This document shows, one piece after another, positions 44,441 to 52,155 of a DNA stretch of 64,000 nt (within the stretch, counting starts at the first letter, position 1; every line of letters starts with the position of its first letter). The stretch comes from Clostridia bacterium (GTDB lineage: Bacteria; Bacillota; Clostridia; Oscillospirales; CAG-272). Made by a program: the position numbers and the translations under genes. The DNA lies in NCBI GenBank assembly GCA_017456545.1, contig JAFTJE010000031.1, forward strand, positions 1-64,000, given 5' to 3'. A model generated the notes under the pieces. The model saw nothing but the letters and a program-made list of their open reading frames with translations. It did no database searches and was not told the origin of the DNA.

Positions 44441-44472
44441 GAGTGCTTCCTTTCAATAATTTATTGCAAAGA

Positions 44473-44502
44473 TAGTATTCTCCCGTAAAAAACCTTTTAT
44501 GC
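44473..44502 (-). promoter_or_regulatory. Sigma-F/G-like promoter for the SpoIIQ-like gene
   Basis: On the minus strand GCATA (44498-44502), 15-nt spacer, GAGAATACTA (44473-44482). This resembles the sigma-F consensus (GYATA, then GGNNANAMTR), with one mismatch in the -10. It is 33 bp before ATG 44440. Confidence 0.5.
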
Positions 44503-44527
44503 GTTATTAAAGTAAAAAAGTATTTTG

Positions 44528-44556
44528 TTGACATTCGGCTTTTTTTGTGCTAATAT
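44528..44556 (+). promoter_or_regulatory. Sigma-A promoter for the CDF transporter
   Basis: TTGACA at 44528-44533, 17-bp spacer, TAATAT at 44551-44556. Confidence 0.75.
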
Positions 44557-44598
44557 TATATATAGTATAATTAAGGAGCACACACTTAAGATAGTAAA

Positions 44599-45786
44599 AT
44601 GTTTCAAAAACTTATAAAAGGATATAACAATCCCTCGGACCCAAGGGTCAGGGTAAGAGTGGGCCGTTTTGCCGGCTTTATGGGGATTGTATCGAATATC
44701 CTGCTATTCGGTATCAAGCTGTTCTTCGGTATTGTTTTCGGCAGCATATCGATTATAGCAGATTCGCTTAATAATTTATCCGATGTTGGCTCAAATGTGC
44801 TTACTGTGGTTGGCTATACAGTAACGGGAAAGCCGGCGGATAAGGACCACCCCTACGGACACGAAAGAATGGAATATCTTTGCAGTCTGTTTATTTCAGT
44901 TGTGATTATTTTCCTCGGTGTTGAGATGATGACATCATCTATTGATAAATTCATCACCAAGCCGGAGATGGAAAAATATTCAACATTGTCGATTATAATT
45001 ATTGCATCCACCATAGCTATAAAGGGCTTGATAGCCATTATGTATGCACGGCTCGGCAAGCATATTAATTCATCCTCCTTGAGGGCATCGGCAATAGACA
45101 GCATCAGCGATGTGTTTACCACCTCTGCCGTAGTTGTGGGAATGGTGCTGACCCCTTATACAGGACCCTATACCGATGCGGTTATCGGTCTTGCCATTTC
45201 ACTTTACATTATTGTAATGGGCATTAAGCTGGTAAAGGAATCCTCCAGTATTTTGATTGGCACAGCTCCGGATGCGGAGTTTGTACATTCCATTATTCAA
45301 AGAATAAAGGAATATGACGGAGTTCTCGGTATACATGACCTTGTGGTTCATTCGTACGGTGAGCATAAGAGCTTTGTTACTGTTCATGTAGAGGTGGACA
45401 GTGATGAATCCATTATGGTGAGCCATGAGCTTGTGGACGGCATTGAGGCAGATTTTCTTAAGGACGGAATCAATCTGGTTATCCATATGGACCCCGTATG
45501 TATTTCCGACCCGGAAACAAACGCCCTGAGGGATATGTGTGCCAGGGTGGTATCGGATGTAGCGGCAGAGTATTCGAGCCCTGTGTCCATGCACGACTTC
45601 CGTGTGGTTAAGGGCACGGTGTTTACCAAGCTTTTATTTGATGTAAATGTTTCAAACGATATGCCCCTCTCCGATGAACGCCTGTGCCGTGAAATCAGTG
45701 AGGAGCTGAAAAGGAAGAATCCTATGTATGAGATAATCCTGACAGTCGACAGAGATTATTTTTCATCAAGATATGAAAATCTATAA
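44599..45786 (+). CDS. Cation diffusion facilitator, probably Mn-type
   Basis: A 395-residue CDF transporter with about six helices and a C-terminal cytosolic domain. The site A residues are visible: DSLNNLSD in helix 2 and AIDSISD in helix 5, with HPYGHER between. The N/D in helix 2 and D/D in helix 5 match manganese-type CDFs; zinc-type ones carry a His in helix 5. So manganese or iron efflux is likelier than zinc (inference). AAGGAG lies 20 nt before ATG 44599, so initiation is poor. An exported CotH-type gene follows, overlapping none. Confidence 0.88.
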   Translation: MFQKLIKGYNNPSDPRVRVRVGRFAGFMGIVSNILLFGIKLFFGIVFGSISIIADSLNNLSDVGSNVLTVVGYTVTGKPADKDHPYGHERMEYLCSLFISVVIIFLGVEMMTSSIDKFITKPEMEKYSTLSIIIIASTIAIKGLIAIMYARLGKHINSSSLRASAIDSISDVFTTSAVVVGMVLTPYTGPYTDAVIGLAISLYIIVMGIKLVKESSSILIGTAPDAEFVHSIIQRIKEYDGVLGIHDLVVHSYGEHKSFVTVHVEVDSDESIMVSHELVDGIEADFLKDGINLVIHMDPVCISDPETNALRDMCARVVSDVAAEYSSPVSMHDFRVVKGTVFTKLLFDVNVSNDMPLSDERLCREISEELKRKNPMYEIILTVDRDYFSSRYENL

Positions 45787-45805
45787 GGACAAGAAGGAGC
45801 AAAAA

Positions 45806-48544
45806 ATGAAAAAAGTTGTAATAGTTTCAATACTTATATTGTTGCTCGTATGTGTTTTTGTACCCGCAAGCTTTGCCTCGGGTGAAAGAGAGGTAACAGT
45901 AGAGCTGGCAACGGGAGAAAGACTTGTAAGCATAGAAAACAAGTTCTATCTGCCATCGAGTGCTGATATAACTGCTGTTAAAATTGATTTGAATACGGAT
46001 AATAGCGTAACCTACGGAGAGAGCAATACAGTACTTACTAAGGGGGGTACTATTGACCTTACTCCCTTTAAGACAGTGGATAAATATCACTACGAGTGCT
46101 ATACAGTGGAATTTACAGTGGGCTCCGCTAAGGAAAGCTATACCTTCTATGTAGCTGACTCCTTGTCTGCTGTATTTATTGATACCTATATAGGAGTAGA
46201 CAACTTCAAGATAAAGCAACAGAAGGACAGCTTTACTAAGGTGTCTATCCTTAACAAGGACGGAACATACGAATATAAGGACAGTGAAATAAGCGTTACC
46301 GAATCAAAGGTGCGTGGAAACACAACTCCCGACCTTTACAAAAAGCCTTATCAGATGAAATTTGAAAACAAGGTTGACCTGTTCGGCTTAGGTGAGGCAA
46401 GAACATGGATACTCCTTGCCAACTATCTTGACCAGTCCTATTTAAGAAATGCAACTATGTTTGAGCTTGCACAGAAGCTCGGTATGAATGCATCCTCCTT
46501 CGTCAGCGTGGATGTATACATTGACGGCTATTACGAGGGCGTATATCTCCTCTGCGAAAAGGTGCAGGTGCAGAGTGAAAGAGTTGACATCCGTGACCTT
46601 GAAAAGGAAATGAAGGAGCTTATGGGCTCCGATTACGGAAGAGGCGATACAACTGTAATTACAACGGGTGAGACTGTAGACGATACCTTCCTTACAGAGT
46701 ACAAGTATTACAACAGCGTTATCACCCCCGAGGATATTACAGGAGGTTACCTTATAGAGCTTGACAATACGAATAAGGGTAACCGAAGCAAAATGGAGGA
46801 GTGCTACTTTATAACCGATTCGGGTAATTTCTATGTTATGAAATCTCCCGAGGTTTGCTCTAAGGAGCAGATGCTGTATATAGCTACTCTGTTCTCCGAG
46901 ATGGAGGAGGCATTTACCTCATCAACAGGCAAAAACTCCAAGGGTAAGCATTACAGCGAGTATATGGATGTGGATTCCTTTGCTTACGGATACATCATGT
47001 GTGAGTTTGGCAGAACCTATGATGCAGGCTCCAACAGCGTATACTTCTACAAGGATGCCGATAAGGACGGAGTTCAGTCCAAAATTGTTAAGGGTCCTCT
47101 TTGGGACTGTGACAACTCCCTTGCCAATATAGTGAGAGGAAATGCACATCTGACAGATACCTATTGGGCAGCTAACCGTACACCGTGGAACAAGCTGACC
47201 CAGCACGAGGACTTTATGGCAGTTGTTGCCGAGAAGTTCGAGGGCATTTACGATACCATATACGATATGGCAGATGCAGGTGGCTTCCTTGATGAGCAGG
47301 TTGAGGCATTGGGCTCCTCAATCCATATGGACAGAGTAAGAAACCATCTTAATACCAAGGACCTGTGGCCCATAAATACCTATTCCAACTTTACAGGAAA
47401 GCACTATGAGGCAAATACCTCTATGATACATTGGTTCAACCGTCCTCAGATTCCCGAGAGTGAATGGGCATTTCCTACCTATGTGGTATATTCCGACGGA
47501 TTTGATACAGATGCAACTACAGTAATCGGTAATCTCCGTACTCATATGACAGCAAGAGCAGATTGGCTCGCCCGTCAGTTTGGATGTGATGTAACCTTCA
47601 GAACAAGGGTTGACCATGTATATGACAGCGACGCAGACGATACATGTAACGATTGCGGTCATGTAAGAGAGATAGCAGGACACATTTACACAAATAACTG
47701 TGATGCCTCCTGTAATATCTGTAAGTACGAAAGAATAGCCCATGTATACGATAGCCCCTGTGATGATACATGTAATGAATGTACTCATATAAGGGAGGCA
47801 AGTGAGATACATGTATACGACCATAAATGCGATAACGAATGTAATCTCTGCCATGAGGAAAGAACGATAGAGGGACATAAATATGACCATGTTTGTGATG
47901 CTATCTGTAATTACTGTGGCGAGAGAAGAGAGGCAAGCACCCATACATACGATAATCCCTGTGACGCCACATGTAATAACTGTAAGACAGAGAGATATGT
48001 AAAGGGACATTCCGGAGGAACAGCAACCTGTGGTGAAAAGGCTGTATGTACAACCTGTAATCAGCCCTACGGAAATACATTACCCCACACCTTCGGTACA
48101 GAATATGTATCGGACGGAACCTATCACTGGATAGAGTGTACTGTATGTAAGGCTCCCAGACTCCCAAAATCAAGACACAGAATAGCAGCTGTTTACTCAA
48201 CGGATGAGGAGCATCATTACAGAGTATGTACAGACCCTCACTGTAGGGCTATAATTGATTGGTCGGTTGGAGATCATGATTTTGAAAATGCCTGCGACAA
48301 GACCTGCTCTATATGTAATCTTGTAAGAGATGTGGAGCACGAATGGGCAGACCCCAAGGTAATCAAGGAAGCAACAGGCAGTGAAAAGGGACAAATACAG
48401 TATACCTGTAAAAAGTGTGAGGCTACAAAGATAGAGGCTGTAGAGAAGACAACGGGCTGTGCCTCGGGAGAAGCGACACTGTATGCATTTTTGACAAACA
48501 GTGCTATACTTCTTGCCTGGTTCGCCTTGAAGAAGAAATCATAA
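45806..48544 (+). CDS. Secreted CotH-kinase family protein with His/Cys repeats and C-terminal anchor
   Basis: A 912-residue exported protein from ATG 45806, after AAGGAG; the in-frame ATG at 45773 lies inside the CDF gene. A signal peptide (about 1-26) leads to a CotH kinase-like domain (about 110-540): RGNTTPDLYKKPYQMKF, the YIDGYYEGVYLLCEKV strand and GPLWDCDNSLAN near the active Asp. Then come seven or so repeats of about 22 residues (His-x-Tyr, then C-D-x-x-C-x-x-C with a trailing Arg), then two diverged units. The C-terminus is a hydrophobic helix followed by KKKS. The repeats look metal-binding. CotH phosphorylates spore coat proteins in Bacillus; a secreted one may act on the cell surface. 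Confidence 0.85.
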   Translation: MKKVVIVSILILLLVCVFVPASFASGEREVTVELATGERLVSIENKFYLPSSADITAVKIDLNTDNSVTYGESNTVLTKGGTIDLTPFKTVDKYHYECYTVEFTVGSAKESYTFYVADSLSAVFIDTYIGVDNFKIKQQKDSFTKVSILNKDGTYEYKDSEISVTESKVRGNTTPDLYKKPYQMKFENKVDLFGLGEARTWILLANYLDQSYLRNATMFELAQKLGMNASSFVSVDVYIDGYYEGVYLLCEKVQVQSERVDIRDLEKEMKELMGSDYGRGDTTVITTGETVDDTFLTEYKYYNSVITPEDITGGYLIELDNTNKGNRSKMEECYFITDSGNFYVMKSPEVCSKEQMLYIATLFSEMEEAFTSSTGKNSKGKHYSEYMDVDSFAYGYIMCEFGRTYDAGSNSVYFYKDADKDGVQSKIVKGPLWDCDNSLANIVRGNAHLTDTYWAANRTPWNKLTQHEDFMAVVAEKFEGIYDTIYDMADAGGFLDEQVEALGSSIHMDRVRNHLNTKDLWPINTYSNFTGKHYEANTSMIHWFNRPQIPESEWAFPTYVVYSDGFDTDATTVIGNLRTHMTARADWLARQFGCDVTFRTRVDHVYDSDADDTCNDCGHVREIAGHIYTNNCDASCNICKYERIAHVYDSPCDDTCNECTHIREASEIHVYDHKCDNECNLCHEERTIEGHKYDHVCDAICNYCGERREASTHTYDNPCDATCNNCKTERYVKGHSGGTATCGEKAVCTTCNQPYGNTLPHTFGTEYVSDGTYHWIECTVCKAPRLPKSRHRIAAVYSTDEEHHYRVCTDPHCRAIIDWSVGDHDFENACDKTCSICNLVRDVEHEWADPKVIKEATGSEKGQIQYTCKKCEATKIEAVEKTTGCASGEATLYAFLTNSAILLAWFALKKKS

Positions 48545-48596
48545 CGCACATAAATTGCTCACTTGCAAAACGATTAAGCATACTTAGTACAATTAC

Positions 48597-48630
48597 AAAA
48601 GGACAGAGATTTTCATTCTCTGTCCTTTTT
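48597..48630 (+). terminator. Terminator after the CotH-family gene
   Basis: AAAAGGACAGAGA pairs with TCTCTGTCCTTTT over a 7-nt loop, followed by T. Confidence 0.85.
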
Positions 48631-48642
48631 GCTTGATAAAGG

Positions 48643-48669
48643 AAAGCCCCCCGTTTTACGGGAGGCTTT
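48643..48669 (-). terminator. Terminator after malic enzyme
   Basis: AAAGCC/GGCTTT with inner CCCGT/ACGGG, one mismatch, three-base loop. The T run on the minus strand is interrupted, so it is moderate. Confidence 0.55.
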
Positions 48670-48677
48670 AATATCGG

Positions 48678-49850
48678 TTATTTTCTTGCTACACCTGTTT
48701 TTCTCGCAGATTCAATAACAGCCTTACAAACAGCCTCTGCCACCCTTTTGTCAAGGGCAGGGGGAATAATGTTTTCCTCACTTAGCTCCTCCTCGGGAAT
48801 AAGGGATGCAAGAGCATAGGAGGTTGCCACCTTCATTTCCTCGTTTATGCATTTTGCTCTGCAATCAAGAGCACCACGGAAAATACCGGGGAAGGCAAGG
48901 ACATTGTTTATCTGATTCGGAAAATCGGACCGTCCTGTTCCCACTACACGGGCACCTGCTTTTTTTGCAAGGTCGGGCATAATCTCGGGGGTAGGATTAG
49001 CCATGGGGAAAACTATGGGGTCCTGTGCCATAGAGCCTATCATTTCCTCGGTGACAATGCCGGGGGCACTGACACCTATAAATACATCGGCACCCTTCAT
49101 AGCCTTATCAAGTCCACCTGTAATTTTCTCCTCATTTGTAAGAAGAGAAATTTCTCTGTGGGCGTGGCTAAGGGTCTTATCATCACGGCAAATGACACCG
49201 AATTTATCTACCATTATAAGTTTTTTTACACCAATATTAAGAAGATGCTTACCAATTGCAATTCCTGCACTGCCGGCTCCGTTGATAACAACACGCACCC
49301 TATCAATATCCTTTTTAACTACCTTAAGGGCATTTATAAGAGCAGCAGCTACAACTATTGCCGTTCCGTGCTGGTCATCGTGGAAAATCGGAATATCGCA
49401 CACCTCCTTAAGCTTTTTTTCTATTTCAAAGCATCTTGGGGCACTTATATCCTCTAAATTTATTCCTCCGAAGGAGCCTGAGATAAGCTGTACCGTACGG
49501 ACAATTTCATCCACATCCTTGGACTTTATACATATGGGAAAGGCGTCAACATCGGCAAACTCCTTGAAAAGAGCACATTTTCCCTCCATTACGGGCATGC
49601 CTGCCTCGGGACCTATATCTCCAAGCCCCAATACAGCTGTTCCGTCGGTTATAACTGCCACGAGGTTGTGGCGTCTTGTCAGCTCCCAGGACTTATCGGT
49701 GTCCTTATGTATAACCATGCATGGCTCTGCAACACCGGGAGTATATGCTAAGGATAAATCCTGTCTGTCCTCAACTCTGACACGGGAGATAACCTCAATT
49801 TTTCCTCCCCATTCATAATGCTTTTTAAGTGATTCCTGTCTTATATCCAT
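48678..49850 (-). CDS. NAD-type malic enzyme
   Basis: A 390-residue oxidative-decarboxylating malate dehydrogenase from ATG 49850, after AAAGGA and immediately following the fumarase stop; the ATG at 49901 is inside fumC. The catalytic Tyr is in SLAYTPGVAEPC, metal ligands in the FHDDQHGTA segment, and the NAD fold shows GAGSAGIAIGK. The short length matches bacterial/archaeal malic enzymes without the phosphotransacetylase-like tail. It makes pyruvate and CO2 from malate. One-base gap to fumC: one operon. Confidence 0.95.
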   Translation of the reverse strand: MDIRQESLKKHYEWGGKIEVISRVRVEDRQDLSLAYTPGVAEPCMVIHKDTDKSWELTRRHNLVAVITDGTAVLGLGDIGPEAGMPVMEGKCALFKEFADVDAFPICIKSKDVDEIVRTVQLISGSFGGINLEDISAPRCFEIEKKLKEVCDIPIFHDDQHGTAIVVAAALINALKVVKKDIDRVRVVINGAGSAGIAIGKHLLNIGVKKLIMVDKFGVICRDDKTLSHAHREISLLTNEEKITGGLDKAMKGADVFIGVSAPGIVTEEMIGSMAQDPIVFPMANPTPEIMPDLAKKAGARVVGTGRSDFPNQINNVLAFPGIFRGALDCRAKCINEEMKVATSYALASLIPEEELSEENIIPPALDKRVAEAVCKAVIESARKTGVARK

Positions 49851-49851
49851 T

Positions 49852-51222
49852 TTACACCATCCTTTCGGGGTGGAAGTATTCATCAAATTTTTTCTCGTCA
49901 AGATATCCTAAGCGTAGGCACGCCTCCTTAAGGGTCAGTCCCTCGCTGTGGGCAAGATGCACCACTTTTGCACAGCTTTCGTACCCGATATACGGAGAAA
50001 GGGCTGTTACAAGCATCAGGGAATTGTGGAGGTTGGAGTTCATTTTTTCACGGTTTGCCTTAATGCCCGATACACAGTTTTTTGTAAAGGACAGGCAAAC
50101 ATCGGAAAGGAGCCTTATGGACTGGAGATGATTGTATATACATACGGGCATAAATACATTCAGCTGGAAATTACCCTGTGAGGCACTAATACCGACAGCC
50201 GTGTCATTTGCCATAACCTGAACGGCAACCATTGTAACAGCCTCGCATTGGGTGGGGTTTACCTTTCCCGGCATAATAGAGGAGCCGGGCTCATTTTCGG
50301 GAATGGTTATTTCGCCGAGACCAAGACGGGGACCGCTGGCAAGCCATCTTATATCGTTGGCTATTTTCATAAGGTCACAGGCAAGAGCCTTTAATGCTCC
50401 GTGGGCAAAAACAAGCTCATCCTTAGAGGTAAGTGCGTGGAATTTGTTTTCGGCAGTCACAAAGCCGAGGCCTGTAATTTCGGATATTTCCTCAGCCACC
50501 ATACGGTCAAAGCCCTTCGGTGCATTGAGCCCCGTTCCCACAGCAGTGGCACCGAGAGCCAGGGAGCTTAAGGGAATCAGAGAGTATTCAATCATTTCTA
50601 TATCCTTTTCCAAGGAGGAACGCCATCCGCTAATCTCCTGGGAGAAGGTAATGGGAGTTGCGTCCTCGAGATGGGTCCTTCCGCTTTTTACAATCCCCTC
50701 GTTTTCCTTTTCGAGAGTCTTGAGTGCATCAATCAGCACTCTGACTGCAGGGATGAGATGTATCCTTGTTTCTGTAACAGCAGAAATATGCATAGCAGCA
50801 GGAAAGGTGTCATTGGAGGACTGGGACATATTAACATCGTCGTTAGGATGAAGCAACACACTACCAGCAAGCTCGTTACCCCTATTGGCAATAACCTCAT
50901 TGGCATTCATATTGCTCTGCGTACCGCTTCCTGTCTGCCACACAACAAGAGGAAAGTGGGGGAGAAGAGTGCCGTCAATTATTTCCTTACAGGCACCTTC
51001 AATAAGTGACAGCTTTTCGTCGGTCATTTTCTCAGGCTTCAGACGGTTATTAACCCGTGCACAGGCAAGCTTAAGTATACCAAAGGCTTTAATAATCTCC
51101 TCCGGCATTTTTTCCTTTCCGATAGGAAAGTTGTTTATACTTCTCTGGGTCTGGGCACCCCAATAGCTATCCTTGGGTACAGATACCTCACCCATTGAGT
51201 CGTGTTCTGTTCTGTATTCCAT
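49852..51222 (-). CDS. fumC: Class II fumarate hydratase
   Basis: A 456-residue fumarase/aspartase superfamily enzyme from ATG 51222 (AAAGGAT upstream). GSGTQSNMNANEVIANRGNE and SQSSNDTFPAAMHI match fumarases rather than aspartases, and the catalytic loop is GSSIMPGKVNPTQCEAV. It interconverts fumarate and malate. With malic enzyme just downstream it turns fumarate into pyruvate, or the reverse path for fumarate formation. A 14-mer TA-repeat sits before the start. Confidence 0.95.
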   Translation of the reverse strand: MEYRTEHDSMGEVSVPKDSYWGAQTQRSINNFPIGKEKMPEEIIKAFGILKLACARVNNRLKPEKMTDEKLSLIEGACKEIIDGTLLPHFPLVVWQTGSGTQSNMNANEVIANRGNELAGSVLLHPNDDVNMSQSSNDTFPAAMHISAVTETRIHLIPAVRVLIDALKTLEKENEGIVKSGRTHLEDATPITFSQEISGWRSSLEKDIEMIEYSLIPLSSLALGATAVGTGLNAPKGFDRMVAEEISEITGLGFVTAENKFHALTSKDELVFAHGALKALACDLMKIANDIRWLASGPRLGLGEITIPENEPGSSIMPGKVNPTQCEAVTMVAVQVMANDTAVGISASQGNFQLNVFMPVCIYNHLQSIRLLSDVCLSFTKNCVSGIKANREKMNSNLHNSLMLVTALSPYIGYESCAKVVHLAHSEGLTLKEACLRLGYLDEKKFDEYFHPERMV

Positions 51223-51258
51223 ATATATATATCCTTTCGGCAAAAAACTACAGATATT

Positions 51259-51287
51259 ATTTTAGCATAAAGTAGGTTTTATTTCAA
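51259..51287 (-). promoter_or_regulatory. Sigma-A promoter for fumC-malic enzyme
   Basis: On the minus strand TTGAAA (51282-51287), 17-bp spacer, TAAAAT (51259-51264). Confidence 0.7.
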
Positions 51288-51339
51288 TATACTTTTATCT
51301 CAATATAAAAGGAAGGCATATTAAATTCTTTTTACAAAA

Positions 51340-51457
51340 AGCCTGTGAGCAAATATTACAGGCTGACGCTAAAATGTTCTTATGCCACGGACAATATATC
51401 AAATAAATCTTCAATTCAAAAACTTATTAAGATGAACAAATGAAAAGATGTTCATCT
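51340..51457. other. Two inverted repeats in the gap before the unknown gene
   Basis: AGCCTGT (51340-51346) pairs with ACAGGCT (51358-51364), and AGATGAACA (51430-51438) pairs perfectly with TGTTCATCT (51449-51457). The rest of the 298-bp gap is AT-rich with no gene. The second could be an operator for the gene at 51521. Confidence 0.4.
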
Positions 51458-51520
51458 ATGATATATAAAAAGGTAAATAAAACAGTGAAATTATGTCAAT
51501 ATTAAAGTGGGGGTGAGTAT

Positions 51521-51991
51521 ATGAAGGTGTTTTTTATCACAACGAGCTTTAATAAGAAAAACAGGGAGGTGGAGCTGTGCAGAATTATAAACAGCTTTTC
51601 AAGGAGGGGAAATTTTGAATTTTATGCCTTTGCCACCAAGGATGAGGGAATGGAGTCGGATATACTGCAGCTTCTTCCCGCACATTATGGGGATACGGTG
51701 GACGATTGTCTGTTCTATATAAGGTATATAGCCGATGGGGAGAGATGCTTTATTGTATTTGAGGATAATGCAATACCCATCGACCCTGTAAGAATCATTA
51801 GCAGTCATCATAAAAGTCAGAGTGGGATAACCATTGTCTATGCTCCCACAGCTGACGGAGGGTGGAAAAACGGTGGAGTTATGCTTGTGGAGGGGGATTA
51901 TCTGGAGCTTATATCACAGGATACCCCTCTTGAAAAATCGGTTATCCCCCGTTCTGCCGAGGAGGGAGAGCTGAATGTGATTTACCTGTAA
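51521..51991 (+). CDS. Hypothetical protein
   Basis: A 156-residue soluble protein of mixed alpha/beta composition, start MKVFFITTSFNKKNREVELCR. An acidic FEDNAIPIDPVRI segment and HHKSQSG motif near residue 100 recall glycosyltransferase-like active sites, but no family is recognised. Shine-Dalgarno GGGGGTGAG precedes ATG 51521. Isolated between fumC and a long hairpin. Function unknown. Confidence 0.7.
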   Translation: MKVFFITTSFNKKNREVELCRIINSFSRRGNFEFYAFATKDEGMESDILQLLPAHYGDTVDDCLFYIRYIADGERCFIVFEDNAIPIDPVRIISSHHKSQSGITIVYAPTADGGWKNGGVMLVEGDYLELISQDTPLEKSVIPRSAEEGELNVIYL

Positions 51992-52061
51992 AGCCGTGCT
52001 TAAATTGAATTCTGCATGGGTCCCTTGAGCCAAACGGTGTTTATGTGTATAAAAATAGAAT

Positions 52062-52120
52062 AGCAAGCACAAATAGCGTTGAGCCCTTAAGGACATAACG
52101 CTATTTGTACTTGCTGTTTT
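52062..52120. terminator. Long hairpin terminator between convergent genes
   Basis: A 19-bp stem with one mismatch (52062-52080 with 52097-52115), 16-nt loop, flanked by T runs on both strands. Confidence 0.75.
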
Positions 52121-52155
52121 AATTTTTACTGTGATAATATAAGCTGCAACCGTAA

